Shown: positions 35,511 to 44,683, numbered from the stretch's first letter. The stretch is 64,000 nucleotides of DNA from Sphingopyxis sp. MSC1_008 (GCF_023197165.1 NZ_JALPRD010000004.1:1-64000), one strand, 5' to 3'. Notes: generated by a model from the sequence alone, not told the origin. Numbers and translations are program-made.

Positions 35511-35514
35511 CCGC

Positions 35515-35730
35515 TCAGTGCACCGTGTCGAGGATGTCTTCGATCGACAAATAGGTGATCAGCCGTTCGATCTGCCGCCAGCGCGCGAAATGGACGTGGT
35601 TGCCGAGCACGCGATATTGCTCGGCGCGCGCCGCCGCGGCGAAGCCCGCTTCTTCGCCATGCATGCTGATCAGCGCATGCGCATCCTCGACCGCGTCGCG
35701 GTCGGTGAGAAAGGGTGCTGGCAGGTGCAT
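35515..35730 (-). CDS. Small conserved hypothetical protein
   Basis: A 71-aa soluble, helical protein (MHLPAPFLTDRDAVEDAHAL...NHVHFARWRQIERLITYLSI). I do not recognise a named family. AGGA lies about six bases before the start codon, and composition matches the neighbours, so it is likely a real gene. It ends four bases from the argC stop, on the opposite strand. Confidence 0.6.
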   Translation of the reverse strand: MHLPAPFLTDRDAVEDAHALISMHGEEAGFAAAARAEQYRVLGNHVHFARWRQIERLITYLSIEDILDTVH

Positions 35731-35902
35731 CGAATTCCTGGTCCGTTAGGGTGAGCACCCTCTTACGCCCCGCCCCTCACCGCGCCGTTCCCAACCGTGA
35801 TGAACGACCGGGTAAGGTTAATTGCTGGCCGCCCTCGGTTAACCCTTCGCTTGGCGATGCAAGCCCCTTTGACGCCGCGCTTGGCCCGTGTAGACAGACG
35901 TC

Positions 35903-37246
35903 ATGCGCAAGATCCTGAAATATGCCGCCCTCGCCCTGTTGCTGCTGCTGATCGTCGGCGGCATCACATTATACGTCATGTCGCGCCCCGATGTGGCGCG
36001 CTTCTCGACCGCCGAGCTCAGCGGGCGGGTGCCGGTGATGGCGTCGCAAAAGACCGAGAGCTTCCCGACGGTGAATGTGCCCGAGGCGACGAGCTGGCCC
36101 GCAGGCCAGGCGCCGCGCGCGGCGCAGGGCCTGGCGGTGGCACGCTTTGCCGAAGGACTCGACCATCCGCGGACGATGCTGGTGCTGCCGAACGGCGATG
36201 TGCTCGTGGCGGAATCTCAAAGCCCGCCGCGCAAGGATGGCGGCGTGCAGGGCGCGGTCATGAAGAATTTGATGGGCAAGGGTGGCACGGGCCGGAAACC
36301 TTCGGCGAACCGTATCACCCTGCTCCGCGACGCCGATGGCGACGGCAAGGCCGAGGTGAAGACGGCGTATATCACGGGGCTCAATTCGCCCTATGGCATG
36401 GCGCTGGTCGGTAGCACGCTGTACGTCGCGAACACCGACGCGCTGCTCGCCTTCCCCTATGTCGCCGGCGAGACGAAGATGAGCGGCAAGCCGACCAAGC
36501 TGGTCGACCTGCCCGCGAAGGGCACCAATCGCCATTGGACCAAGAGCCTTGCGGTGGCGCCCAACGGCTGGCTCTACATCGGCGTCGGCGCCGACTCGAA
36601 TATCGGCGAAGCGGGCATGAACCGCGAGTTCCGCCGTGCCAGCGTGCTCGAGGTGCGGCCCGAGAATAAATATATGCGGACGTTCGCCGCCGGCATTCGC
36701 AACCCCGTCGGGCTCAATTTCTATCCCGGCAGCGACCGGCTGTGGACCGTCGTCAACGAACGCGACATGCTCGGCAGCGACTTGGTGCCCGACTATCTCA
36801 CCGACGTGACCGAAGGCGATTTCTATGGCTGGCCTTGGTATTATTGGGGTGGCTATATCGACCCGCGTGTCGAGCCCGAGGCCGAGGATCGCCGGCAATA
36901 TGTCAAGCGGCCCGAATATGGGCTGGGAGCGCATACCGCGCCGCTGGGCTTCACCTTCACCCAGGGTCTCGACCTTGGCGATCGCTGGGCGAATGGCGCC
37001 CTGATTGCGCTGCACGGGTCGTGGAACCGCGAGCCGGTTGCGGGATATAGCGTCGTGTTCGTCAAGTTCGGCGCGGGCGGCAAACCCGTCGACGCGCTGC
37101 CCGTCACCTTGCTCGACCAGTTCCTCGGCAAGGATGGCAAGACCACCCGCGGCCGCCCGGCCGATGTGAAGGTCGCGAAGGATGGCAGCGCACTGGTCGC
37201 CGACGACACCGGCGGAGTGATCTGGCGGGTCGCGAAGACCGGATAA
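35903..37246 (+). CDS. PQQ-dependent sugar/sorbosone dehydrogenase-like protein
   Basis: Protein of 447 aa in the soluble glucose/sorbosone dehydrogenase beta-propeller family. An N-terminal hydrophobic helix (residues 7-26) anchors it facing the periplasm. Family elements include FAEGLDHPRTMLVLPNGDVLVAE, GLNSPYGMALVG, RNPVGLNFYPGSDRLWTVVNERD, YGWPWYYWGG and LGAHTAPLGFTF. Such proteins oxidise sugars or alcohols with PQQ; actual PQQ use here is inferred from the family. It is a single-gene unit ending at a strong bidirectional terminator. Confidence 0.85.
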   Translation: MRKILKYAALALLLLLIVGGITLYVMSRPDVARFSTAELSGRVPVMASQKTESFPTVNVPEATSWPAGQAPRAAQGLAVARFAEGLDHPRTMLVLPNGDVLVAESQSPPRKDGGVQGAVMKNLMGKGGTGRKPSANRITLLRDADGDGKAEVKTAYITGLNSPYGMALVGSTLYVANTDALLAFPYVAGETKMSGKPTKLVDLPAKGTNRHWTKSLAVAPNGWLYIGVGADSNIGEAGMNREFRRASVLEVRPENKYMRTFAAGIRNPVGLNFYPGSDRLWTVVNERDMLGSDLVPDYLTDVTEGDFYGWPWYYWGGYIDPRVEPEAEDRRQYVKRPEYGLGAHTAPLGFTFTQGLDLGDRWANGALIALHGSWNREPVAGYSVVFVKFGAGGKPVDALPVTLLDQFLGKDGKTTRGRPADVKVAKDGSALVADDTGGVIWRVAKTG

Positions 37247-37247
37247 G

Positions 37248-37277
37248 AAAAAGGCCCCGCAAGCGCGGGGCCTTTTT
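37248..37277. terminator. Bidirectional terminator between sugar dehydrogenase and dnaN
   Basis: Perfect stem GGCCCCGC/GCGGGGCC with AAGC loop, flanked by five A and five T. It forms a proper terminator on both strands and serves the two convergent genes. Confidence 0.92.
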
Positions 37278-37299
37278 CTTTTCGGGCTTTAACGGGTCA

Positions 37300-38415
37300 C
37301 TACACCCGCATCGGCATCAGCACATAAAGCGCCGGGCTCTTCTCGCTTTCGCGGATCAGCGTCGGGGCGTTCGCGTCGGCGAGGTGGAGTTCGACGGTGT
37401 CGCCGTCGACCTGGCCGAGGATGTCGCTGAGGTAGCGGGCGTTGAAGCCGATCTCCATCGAATCGCTGTCATAGGAAGCCGCGACCTCTTCGGCGGCGGT
37501 GCCGTTCTCGGGGCTGGTCACGCTGAGCGTGATGCGGTCCTTGTCGAGGCCGACCTTGACCGCGCGGGTCTTTTCGCTGGCGATCGTCGAGACGCGGTCG
37601 ACGCCCTGATAGAGGCTCTTCGGATCGACCTTGAGCAGCTTGTCGTTCGCGGTCGGGATGACGCGGCTGTAGTCGGGGAAAGTCCCGTCGATCAGCTTCG
37701 AGGTCAGGATCGCGTTGCCGAGCTGGAAGCGGACCTTGCTCGCCGACAGACTGATTTCGACATTGCCTTCGGCCTCATCGAGCAGCTTGCGGATTTCAGT
37801 CACGCATTTGCGCGGCACGATGACGTCGGGCATCGACGAGGCACCGTCGGGGCGCGTGACGGTGTAGCGCGCGAGGCGGTGGCCGTCGGTCGCCGCGGCC
37901 TTGAGCACCGGACCCGACGCATCCTCGGCGACGTGCAGGAAGATGCCGTTGAGATAATATCGCGTTTCCTCGGTCGAGATCGCGAAGCGCGTCTTGTCGA
38001 TGATCTGGATCAGCTCGGCGACGGGCAGCTCGAAATTGGTCGGCAGGTCACCCTCGGCGATCACCGGGAAATCGTCGCGCGGCAGCGTCGGCAGGTTGAA
38101 GTTCGACTTGCCGGCCTTGACCTGCATTTTGCCCTCGGCGGCGGCGAGGCTGACCTCGGCGCCCTCGGGCAGCTTGCGGGCGATTTCGAACAGGGTGTGC
38201 GCCGACACGGTGGTCGTGCCCGCCGTTTCGACCTTCGCCGCGATCGTTTCGACGACCTGTAAGTCGAGGTCGGTCGCCATCAGCTTCAGCTGGCCCGACG
38301 CATCGGCTTCGATCAGCACGTTCGAGAGGATCGGGATGGTATTGCGCCGTTCGACCACCGACTGGACGTGGCCGAGGCTTTTCAACAATACTGCGCGTTC
38401 GATCGTCGCTTTCAT
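37300..38415 (-). CDS. dnaN: DNA polymerase III beta subunit (sliding clamp)
   Basis: Sliding clamp of 371 aa that forms a ring dimer around DNA and tethers the replicative polymerase. The start MKATIERAVLLKSLGHVQSV at 38415 is the family start; the frame happens to stay open 141 bases further upstream. Internal markers are TIPILSNVLIEA near residue 25, ATDGHRLAR near 176, and the C-terminal YVLMPMRV. dnaA and recF do not flank it, and no origin-like sequence was found nearby. Confidence 0.96.
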   Translation of the reverse strand: MKATIERAVLLKSLGHVQSVVERRNTIPILSNVLIEADASGQLKLMATDLDLQVVETIAAKVETAGTTTVSAHTLFEIARKLPEGAEVSLAAAEGKMQVKAGKSNFNLPTLPRDDFPVIAEGDLPTNFELPVAELIQIIDKTRFAISTEETRYYLNGIFLHVAEDASGPVLKAAATDGHRLARYTVTRPDGASSMPDVIVPRKCVTEIRKLLDEAEGNVEISLSASKVRFQLGNAILTSKLIDGTFPDYSRVIPTANDKLLKVDPKSLYQGVDRVSTIASEKTRAVKVGLDKDRITLSVTSPENGTAAEEVAASYDSDSMEIGFNARYLSDILGQVDGDTVELHLADANAPTLIRESEKSPALYVLMPMRV

Positions 38416-38585
38416 TCTAAATCCGCCATCCCTGTGTTTCGCGGGAAAAGTCCCTTGGGGACAGACCATCGGAGGCGATTCGCACCCCGATTCTGGCCCC
38501 TGAAAATGTCCACCTTCCTTAACGCACGGTGCGGCGCGTGCAAGCCATGCTTGCAAAGCATCCCCAATCGCGCGAACGAGGCGCG

Positions 38586-39083
38586 ATGCGGCGGTGGGCC
38601 TCCCTTTTCCTGATAGCGGCGGCGATGCCCGCCGCGGCGCTTGGCGCCAGCCCCACCGCGCTCGGCATTTTCGATGGCTGGGGCGCGTTTCGCGATCCCG
38701 CGACCCCGCGCTGCTACGCGCTCGCCGCGCCGTCGGCGACGATCGGCAAGCCGCAGGACAAGGCCTATGCGAGCGTCGGATATTGGCCCAAGTCGCGCAT
38801 TCGTGGGCAATTTTATGTCCGCCTGTCGAAAGAGCGTGCGCCCGGGCGCGAACTGCGGCTGACGATCGGCAGCCGCCGCTTCATCCTGACGGGCAACGGC
38901 GCGCACGGCTGGGCCGGCGACCCGCGCATGGACGCCGCGATCGTCGCCGCGATGCGATCGGCGCCGAGCATGAGTATCGAGAGCGGGACCGCGACGGGCG
39001 GCGCGATCGCCGACACCTACCGGCTGCGCGGCGCCGCGACGGCGATCGACGCGGCGGCGCTGGGGTGCGCGAAGCTGCGCTGA
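38586..39083 (+). CDS. Exported protein, invasion-associated locus B-like (tentative)
   Basis: Protein of 165 aa. It has a signal peptide (MRRWASLFLIAAAMPAAALGA) and a periplasmic domain with WGAFRDPATPRCYALAAP, GYWPKSRIRGQFYVRLSKER and TYRLRGAATAIDAAALGC. Two cysteines could pair. The layout resembles IalB-family proteins, but I am not certain. The start at 38586 has GAGG upstream; an upstream in-frame GTG at 38529 would hide the signal peptide. It is divergent from dnaN. Confidence 0.6.
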   Translation: MRRWASLFLIAAAMPAAALGASPTALGIFDGWGAFRDPATPRCYALAAPSATIGKPQDKAYASVGYWPKSRIRGQFYVRLSKERAPGRELRLTIGSRRFILTGNGAHGWAGDPRMDAAIVAAMRSAPSMSIESGTATGGAIADTYRLRGAATAIDAAALGCAKLR

Positions 39084-39140
39084 GGCGCTTTGGGGAAGTG
39101 GCGGCTTTCTGCGTAACTTCACGCGCGATTCGCATATTTC

Positions 39141-39215
39141 CGTCATCCCGGACAGAATCCGGGATCCATGCGACGCATCGGGGGCAGTTGGACCCCGGAT
39201 CAAGCCGGGGTGACG
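39141..39215. repeat. Dispersed hairpin repeat (CCCGGACAGAATCCGGGATCC type)
   Basis: Inverted repeat bounded by CGTCA and TGACG, left arm TCATCCCGGACAGAATCCGG, right arm CCCCGGATCAAGCCGGGGTG. The arms are imperfect. A 14-bp direct repeat flanks it. Confidence 0.7.
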
Positions 39216-39312
39216 AAGTAAGAGAAGAAGGGCTTTTCGCGAAACGGCGGAAAACTGCGTAACTTCACTCGGAAATGACTGTGCGAACCGTTGGCGAGAA
39301 CGGCCAACCTGC

Positions 39313-39390
39313 TGCTCCCCGGCGAAAGCCGGGGTCCATATGACCCGCACCTGCTCACGATAGCTGGACCCCGGCTTTCGCCGGGGAGCA
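39313..39390. repeat. Dispersed hairpin repeat (CCCCGGCGAAAGCCGGGG type)
   Basis: A 78-bp inverted repeat. TGCTCCCCGGCGAAAGCCGG at the left is complementary to the right arm ending CGCCGGGGAGCA. Same family as 191-277 and 41762-41841. Confidence 0.8.
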
Positions 39391-39492
39391 CAAGTATCGG
39401 GGACGGAGAAAAAGCTGTGTCGCACGTCATCGCCCGGCAGGCTAAATCGGCGAGATATTGTAGGACAGCGATTTCTGGATGGAGCTGGCGCG

Positions 39493-40185
39493 ATGAAGAC
39501 AATCGGCCTGATCGGGGGTTTGAGCTGGGAAAGTTCGGCCCAATATTACCGGCTGCTCAATGAAGGGGTGCGGGCACGGCTGGGCGGGCTGCATTCGGCA
39601 CAAGTCCTGCTGTTGTCGCTCGATTTCGCACCGATCGCCGAATTGCAGGCGAGCGGCGACTGGGACATACTCGATCGCCAGATGGCGGACGCCGCGCGAT
39701 CCTTGACCGCGGGCGGAGCCGAACTGCTCTTGATCTGTGCGAATACGATGCACCTGTGCGCCGAGGCGGTCGAGGAGGCGACGCCGGTGCCGCTGCTCCA
39801 CATCGCCGACCCCGCGATCGCGGCCGTCCAGGCGGCGGGCTTTTCGCGTGTCGGGCTGCTCGGCACCGCGTTCACGATGGAAAAGCCCTTCTATACCGCG
39901 CGCATGGCGGTGGCGGGTATCGAGACGATGATCCCCGGCGACGCCGATCGCGCGATCGTCCACCGCATCATCTATGACGAGCTGGTGCAGGGCGTGATCC
40001 GCGACGCATCGCGCGCCGAATATCGCCGGATCATCGCCGCGCTGATCGCGGACGGTGCCGAGGCGATCGTCCTTGGCTGTACCGAAATCATGTTGCTGGT
40101 CGGCGAGGAGGATAGCGCGGTGCCGCTGTTCGACACGCTGGCGCTGCATGTCGAGGCGGCGGTCGAGGCGGCGCTGGCGCCTTAG
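39493..40185 (+). CDS. Aspartate/glutamate racemase family protein
   Basis: PLP-independent racemase-fold protein of 230 aa. The two catalytic cysteines lie in LICANTMH (about residue 82) and VLGCTEI (about 195). MKTIGLIGGLSWESSAQYY is the typical N terminus of the YgeA/broad-specificity racemase branch. It may convert L- and D-forms of Asp, Glu or another amino acid. It converges with the LysR gene, overlapping it by four bases at the ends. Confidence 0.9.
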   Translation: MKTIGLIGGLSWESSAQYYRLLNEGVRARLGGLHSAQVLLLSLDFAPIAELQASGDWDILDRQMADAARSLTAGGAELLLICANTMHLCAEAVEEATPVPLLHIADPAIAAVQAAGFSRVGLLGTAFTMEKPFYTARMAVAGIETMIPGDADRAIVHRIIYDELVQGVIRDASRAEYRRIIAALIADGAEAIVLGCTEIMLLVGEEDSAVPLFDTLALHVEAAVEAALAP

Positions 40186-41063
40186 CTCCGCGCGAGCTTC
40201 GTCAGTTCGGTCGCGAGGAAATCGAGGACAAGGCGGACGCGCGGGACATGGCGCAGCCGTTCGTGGGTGAGCAGCCACAGGCCCGTCGTGTCCTCATTTT
40301 TCGGCGGGATGCAGCGGATCAGATCGGGTTCGCGCTCGGCGATAAAGGCGGGCAGGATCGTCAGCCCCATGCCCGAGCGCACCCCGGCGAGCAGGCCCGT
40401 GCCGGTGTCATATTTCATTACCACCGACTCCTCGAGCCGATATTGCCTGAGCCACGCCTGATAGGGTTCCCACACATAGCCGCCGCCGCCGATGAAGGGG
40501 TGGGCGGCGAGTTCCTCGCGGGTGTGCGGGATGCCGTGGAGGTCGGCGTAGTCGCGGCTGCAATAGACGGTCCACGGATTGTCGGCGATGCGTCGCCCGA
40601 CGAGCCCGCCGCCGGTCGGCTGCTTGCTGCTGCGGATCGCGATGTCCGCCGCGCCGGCCGCCAGATCGCGCGGCTCGTCGGCGGTGTCGAGATGGATGTG
40701 GATGCCGGGGTGCGCGGCGCGGAGGTCGCGCAGGATCGGCGGCAGGATCGTCACCGCGAAGATTTCCATCGTCGTCAGGCTGACCGTGCCGCCCGCATCG
40801 CGCGAGCGCGCGCCCGCGGCCTCGCCGAAGCGGTCGGCGGCGTCGCGCACCGCAATCGCGCTCGCGAGCATCGCCTCGCCCACCGGGGTCAGCGCATAGC
40901 CCGCCTGCCGTCGTTCGAACAGGTTGAGGCCGGTCGCCTCCTCGAGCGCGGCGATGCGCCGCGCGACGGTGGTCTGGCTGACGCGCATCGCCTGCGCCGC
41001 CGACAGCGTGCTGCCGGTCTCGGCAACGGCCAGAAAGGCCTTGAGGTCGTTCCAATCATACAT
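40182..41063 (-). CDS. LysR-family transcriptional regulator
   Basis: Protein of 293 aa with an N-terminal winged HTH (residues about 3-61, WNDLKAFLAVAETGSTLSAA, then VSQTTVARRIAALEEATG) and a C-terminal effector-binding domain. RAAHPGIHIHLDTADEPRDL and GVRSGMGLTILPAFIAE are typical. Its target is not obvious: the divergent neighbour is the urcA-like gene 150 bases away, and the convergent one is the racemase. Confidence 0.92.
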   Translation of the reverse strand: MYDWNDLKAFLAVAETGSTLSAAQAMRVSQTTVARRIAALEEATGLNLFERRQAGYALTPVGEAMLASAIAVRDAADRFGEAAGARSRDAGGTVSLTTMEIFAVTILPPILRDLRAAHPGIHIHLDTADEPRDLAAGAADIAIRSSKQPTGGGLVGRRIADNPWTVYCSRDYADLHGIPHTREELAAHPFIGGGGYVWEPYQAWLRQYRLEESVVMKYDTGTGLLAGVRSGMGLTILPAFIAEREPDLIRCIPPKNEDTTGLWLLTHERLRHVPRVRLVLDFLATELTKLARS

Positions 41064-41213
41064 GCCGTCTTGTGCGACATAATCGCCCCGCCCTCATTCT
41101 GCAATTTTGCAGAATGGCCGCGCAACATCGTTGCTCCTTTCGCCCCCGGCGATCGATTATTTCTGTTTCACCGGCTCCTCCCCTCCTCCCCAGCCGGCCG
41201 ATGGAGACTCAAG

Positions 41214-41543
41214 ATGCAAAAGCTTCTGATCCTCGCCGCCTTCGCTGCCGTATCGATCGGTCAGCCCGTATCGGCGCAAACCGCCCCTGCGAATCCGAGC
41301 GTCGCCGTGGCGCACCGCGACCTCGACCTTCGGACTGCGGCCGGCACCAAGGCGCTCGACCGCCGCATCTGGCGCGCCGTCGTCGAAGTGTGCGGCACCG
41401 CCCCCGATTTTGACATTGCGGGCAAGAATGACGTGCGGGCGTGTCGCCGCGATACGCGGGCACTCGCCTCGGCGCAGGCCGATGTGGTGGTCGCCAATGC
41501 GTCGCGCGGCGAACCGATCCGGGTCAGCTCGATCCGCAAGTGA
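41214..41543 (+). CDS. UrcA-family exported protein
   Basis: A 109-aa secreted or periplasmic protein with a signal peptide to about residue 22 (VSAQ). It has the UrcA pattern VAHRDLDLRTAAGTKALDRR near residue 32, followed by W-R-A-V-V-E-V-C-G, and two cysteines likely to form a disulfide. The family is characteristic of sphingomonads and Caulobacter and has no known function. GGAGA lies before the ATG. The gene is alone, divergent from lysR. Confidence 0.85.
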   Translation: MQKLLILAAFAAVSIGQPVSAQTAPANPSVAVAHRDLDLRTAAGTKALDRRIWRAVVEVCGTAPDFDIAGKNDVRACRRDTRALASAQADVVVANASRGEPIRVSSIRK

Positions 41544-41637
41544 CCGGCGGACCCAAGTTGCAGGGCCCGTCAAAGCCGGGGCCATGATTCGGGCACGATC
41601 ATGGTCCCGGCTTTTCCTAATGGTGACTTCCATATCT

Positions 41638-41721
41638 CGTCATCCCGGACTTGATCCGGGATCGCGCTTTGTCGGCAGCTCTCGTCTTCAAGAGGGACCC
41701 CGGATCAAGTCCGGGGTGACG
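41638..41721. repeat. Dispersed hairpin repeat (CCGGACTTGATCCGGGATC type)
   Basis: Inverted repeat bounded by CGTCA and TGACG, left arm TCATCCCGGACTTGATCCGG and right arm CCCCGGATCAAGTCCGGGGT. Close relative of 20392-20464. Confidence 0.8.
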
Positions 41722-41761
41722 ATGGTAGAGAGGCCAGCTTTCGGTCGTTCGCTGTCTCTAT

Positions 41762-41841
41762 GGGATCCCCGGCGAAAGCCGGGGCCCAGATCGGCAAAAC
41801 AGCGATGAAGGCCATGGGCCCCGGCTTTCGCCGGGGATCAC
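41762..41841. repeat. Dispersed hairpin repeat (CCCCGGCGAAAGCCGGGG type)
   Basis: Inverted repeat with left arm GATCCCCGGCGAAAGCCGGG and right arm CCCGGCTTTCGCCGGGGATC. The arms pair over about 28 bp. Same family as 39313-39390. Confidence 0.8.
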
Positions 41842-41886
41842 GATGGCAGTTCGGGGCCGCAACCGCCGGCGCGAAGCCACCTCGTC

Positions 41887-42279
41887 TCACCCCCGCGCGT
41901 CGAATGCCATCCGCGCCCTCGCCACCTTTTCCAGATTGGCCTCCGCCCAGACCCACACGCCGCAAAAGGCTTCGCCCAGGCTGTGGCCGAGGTCGGTCAG
42001 GCAATATTCGACCTTCGGCGGGACGACCGGATGCACCGTCCGCACCACGAGTCCATCGCGTTCCATCTGGCGCAAGGTTTGCGTCAGCATTTTCTGGCTG
42101 ATGCCCGGAACGCGGCGCGAGAGTTCGGTGAAGCGGCAGGTTCCGTGATCCTCCAACTCCTCGAGAACGAGTAGAGTCCATTTGTCGGCGACTCGGCCGA
42201 TCAGTTCGTTGACGAGCGTTTCGACGCGCGGGTCGACCGGCGCATTCGGATCGTAGGAGATTTTTTCGGGCGTGGGCAT
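41887..42279 (-). CDS. HxlR-family regulator
   Basis: A 130-aa winged-helix protein of the HxlR type: LIGRVADKWTLLVLEELEDH, FTELSRRVPGISQKMLTQTL and RQMERDGLVVRTVHPVVPPK, then YCLTDLGHSL. The start is MPTPEKISYD at 42279. It is divergent from a short-chain dehydrogenase gene, a common pairing in which the regulator represses the dehydrogenase and itself. No conserved redox cysteine is present near the N terminus; the only Cys residues are in the HTH and C-terminal half. Confidence 0.9.
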   Translation of the reverse strand: MPTPEKISYDPNAPVDPRVETLVNELIGRVADKWTLLVLEELEDHGTCRFTELSRRVPGISQKMLTQTLRQMERDGLVVRTVHPVVPPKVEYCLTDLGHSLGEAFCGVWVWAEANLEKVARARMAFDARG

Positions 42280-42303
42280 GGCAGAAAATCCAAATCTCTC
42301 TTT

Positions 42304-42332
42304 TAGGTAACTATGGCACTTTCGGGTGCCTA
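42304..42332. promoter_or_regulatory. Possible HxlR operator in divergent promoter region
   Basis: TAGGTAAC (42304-42311) and GTGCCTA (42326-42332) form an imperfect inverted repeat in the 114-bp gap between the HxlR gene and its divergent SDR. The position would let one site control both genes. The match is short, so this is tentative. Confidence 0.35.
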
Positions 42333-42393
42333 CTTTCTTTTGGAGAGTGTAGGGATATTTAGACCTTCTCACCACCCCCAAAGGAGAAGACCC

Positions 42394-43137
42394 ATGAAGA
42401 TCACAGGCAACACCATCGTCGTCACTGGCGGGGGTTCGGGCATCGGGCTGGCGCTCGCGCAGCGCTGGCATGATGCCGGCAACAATGTCATCATCACGGG
42501 GCGCAACGCCGCGAAGCTGGACGCCGCGATCGCGGGGCGGCCGAACATGTCGGCGGTCGCGCTTGACGTTACCGATGCCGAGGCGATTGCGGCCTTCGCG
42601 AGAGACATCGTCGCGAAGCACCCCGAACTCAATGTGCTGGTCAACAACGCCGGGATCATGAACGCCGAGGATGTCAGCGCGAAGCGCGACCTGGCGCAGG
42701 CCGAGGCGACGGTCGTCACCAACATCCTCGGCCCGATCCGGCTGATCGATGCGCTGGTCGATCATCTGGCGGCGCAGGCGGACAGCGCGATCGTCAATGT
42801 GACGTCGGGGCTCGCCTTTGTGCCCTTCCCCAAGGCGCCGACCTATTCGGCGACGAAGGCGGCGATCCACAGCTACTCGGTTGCGCTGCGCATCCAGCTC
42901 GCGGGCAAGGTCGAGGTGATCGAACTGGCGCCGCCCGCGGTGCGCACCGACCTGACCCCCGGCCAGTCGACGCGCGAAGGCTATATGCCGCTCGACGAGT
43001 TCGCCGATGAGGTGATGGGACTGTTCGCGGTCGAGCCGACGCCTGAGGAAATCCTGGTCCAGAATGTGCTGCCGCTGCGCAATGCCGAGGCGAACGGGAG
43101 CGTGCCGCAGGTGCTGGGGATGCTGGCGTCGCTGTGA
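42394..43137 (+). CDS. Short-chain dehydrogenase (DltE-like)
   Basis: SDR of 247 aa with TGGGSGIG near residues 12-19, NNAG near 87, catalytic Ser in VTSGLAF, and YSATK near 153. The short form, with the PTYSATKAAIHSYSVALR segment and the ELAPPAVRTDL end, resembles the DltE/YciK group. AAGGAGAAG lies five bases before the ATG. It is divergent from the HxlR regulator, its likely controller. The inducer and substrate are unknown. Confidence 0.9.
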   Translation: MKITGNTIVVTGGGSGIGLALAQRWHDAGNNVIITGRNAAKLDAAIAGRPNMSAVALDVTDAEAIAAFARDIVAKHPELNVLVNNAGIMNAEDVSAKRDLAQAEATVVTNILGPIRLIDALVDHLAAQADSAIVNVTSGLAFVPFPKAPTYSATKAAIHSYSVALRIQLAGKVEVIELAPPAVRTDLTPGQSTREGYMPLDEFADEVMGLFAVEPTPEEILVQNVLPLRNAEANGSVPQVLGMLASL

Positions 43138-43143
43138 TGCTTC

Positions 43144-43259
43144 TCCCCTCCCGCAGGTGGGAGGGGTTGGGGTGGGCCAGCGCCGTCGCATTGCCCACCC
43201 CGCTGCGGCTAGCCAGCAAGCTGGCAAGCCTCGCTGCCCCTCCCGCGTGCGGGAGGGGG
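43144..43259. repeat. Paired short hairpins (CCCCTCCCGC type)
   Basis: Two hairpins enclose about 70 bp: CCCCTCCCGCAGGTGGGAGGGG at the left, and CCCCTCCCGCGTGCGGGAGGG at the right. They also pair with each other as an imperfect inverted repeat. The element sits between the SDR and rlmN and is distinct from the CGTCA...TGACG family. Confidence 0.65.
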
Positions 43260-43311
43260 TTTCGCGCCGCAATTGCGCTTTTGCCCCTTCCCCCCTATAT
43301 GGCCGCGCATC

Positions 43312-44556
43312 ATGCAGATTCCCGGCCACATCGACCCCGTCACGACGGGCACCGTTCCCTTGCGCGGCGGCAACCGCATCGACCTGATCGGGCTAACGCG
43401 CGACGCGATCGGCGGCGTGCTCGTCGAAGCCGGTCTCGATGCCAAGGCCGCGAAGCTGCGCGCCAAGCAGATCTGGCACTGGATGTATCACCGCGGCGTC
43501 ACCGATTTCGAGGCGATGACCGATATCGCGAAGGCGATGCGCCCGTGGCTGACCGACCGTTTCATCATCGGCCGCCCGACGGTGCGCGAAGCACAGGTGT
43601 CGAGCGACGGCACGCGCAAATGGCTGCTCGCCGCGGCCGATGGCCAGGAATATGAGATGGTCTTTATCCCCGACGCCGATCGGGGAACCTTGTGCGTGTC
43701 GAGCCAGGTCGGCTGCACATTGAACTGCCGTTTCTGCCACACGGGCACGATGCGCCTCGTCCGCAACCTCGCCGCGGGCGAGATCGTCGGGCAGGTGATG
43801 CTGGCGCGCGACGAGCTCGGCGAATGGCCCAAGGGCACGATGGCCGGCTTCGGCCCCGATCCCGAGGACGACGATGACGAAGAAGGCGGCAATTATACCG
43901 CCGACGGCCGCATCCTGACCAACATCGTGATGATGGGCATGGGCGAGCCGCTGTATAATTTCGACGAGGTCAAGGGCGCGCTCAAGATCGTCATGGACGG
44001 CGACGGGCTTGCGCTCTCGCGCCGCCGGATCACGCTGTCGACGAGCGGCGTCGTGCCGATGATGGCGCGCGCCGGCGAAGAGATCGGCGTCAACCTTGCG
44101 GTCTCGCTCCACGCGGTGTCGAAGGAAATCCGCGACGAGATCGTGCCGCTCAACCGCAAATATGGCATCGACGAATTGCTGAAGGCGTGCGCCGACTATC
44201 CGGGTGCCGGCAATTCGCGGCGCATCACCTTCGAATATGTGATGTTGAAGGACAAGAATGACAGCGACGACGATGCGCGCGAGCTCGTCCGGCTGATCCG
44301 CGAATATGGGCTGCACGCGAAGGTGAACCTGATCCCCTTCAACCCCTGGCCCGGCGCGATGTACGAATGCTCGACCCCCGAGCGCGTGCGCGCGTTCAGC
44401 AACCTGATTTTCAAGGCCGGAATTTCGGCGCCGGTGCGCACCCCGCGCGGGCGCGACATCATGGCGGCGTGCGGGCAATTGAAGAGCGCGGCGACCAAGC
44501 CGAGCCGCGCCGAACTCGACCGGATCGCCGACGAAAAGCAGGCAGCGCTCGGCTGA
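43312..44556 (+). CDS. rlmN: Dual-specificity rRNA/tRNA adenine-C2 methyltransferase
   Basis: Radical-SAM enzyme of 414 aa that methylates A2503 of 23S rRNA and A37 of some tRNAs. The CxxxCxxC cluster motif is CTLNCRFC near residue 130. [13 protein letters not shown] and [10 protein letters not shown] follow, and the conserved C-terminal Cys lies in MAACGQLK. An acidic insert (EDDDDEEGG) near residue 185 is longer than in E. coli RlmN. The start MQIPGHIDP at 43312 was preferred to an in-frame ATG 39 bases earlier. It ends at a small terminator. Confidence 0.93.
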   Translation: MQIPGHIDPVTTGTVPLRGGNRIDLIGLTRDAIGGVLVEAGLDAKAAKLRAKQIWHWMYHRGVTDFEAMTDIAKAMRPWLTDRFIIGRPTVREAQVSSDGTRKWLLAAADGQEYEMVFIPDADRGTLCVSSQVGCTLNCRFCHTGTMRLVRNLAAGEIVGQVMLARDELGEWPKGTMAGFGPDPEDDDDEEGGNYTADGRILTNIVMMGMGEPLYNFDEVKGALKIVMDGDGLALSRRRITLSTSGVVPMMARAGEEIGVNLAVSLHAVSKEIRDEIVPLNRKYGIDELLKACADYPGAGNSRRITFEYVMLKDKNDSDDDARELVRLIREYGLHAKVNLIPFNPWPGAMYECSTPERVRAFSNLIFKAGISAPVRTPRGRDIMAACGQLKSAATKPSRAELDRIADEKQAALG

Positions 44557-44578
44557 AGACGCCCCCCGGCGTCTTTTT
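44557..44578 (+). terminator. Terminator after rlmN
   Basis: Seven-bp stem AGACGCC/GGCGTCT with a CCCC loop, followed by a run of T. It begins directly after the stop codon. Confidence 0.75.
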
Positions 44579-44683
44579 CCATCTCCATAAGCATCAAAAA
44601 CCCGCGGATATGCGGGCGCGAGAGCGCATACCTATTCTATACCGTGTGGTAAAAATAACACAGGTAAGAAAATTGTCATATTC

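Larger units (their letters stand above)
39084..39492. other. 409-bp non-coding gap with two hairpin repeats
   Basis: No gene is seen. It contains hairpins at 39141-39215 and 39313-39390. The 14-mer CTGCGTAACTTCAC occurs at 39109-39122 and again at 39255-39268, bracketing the first hairpin. The last 20 bases before 39493 include the ribosome-binding region of the racemase gene. Confidence 0.6.
41544..41886. other. 343-bp non-coding gap with two hairpin repeats
   Basis: No gene is seen. Two different dispersed hairpins (41638-41721 and 41762-41841) stand 40 bases apart and fill most of the gap between urcA and the HxlR gene. Confidence 0.65.
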
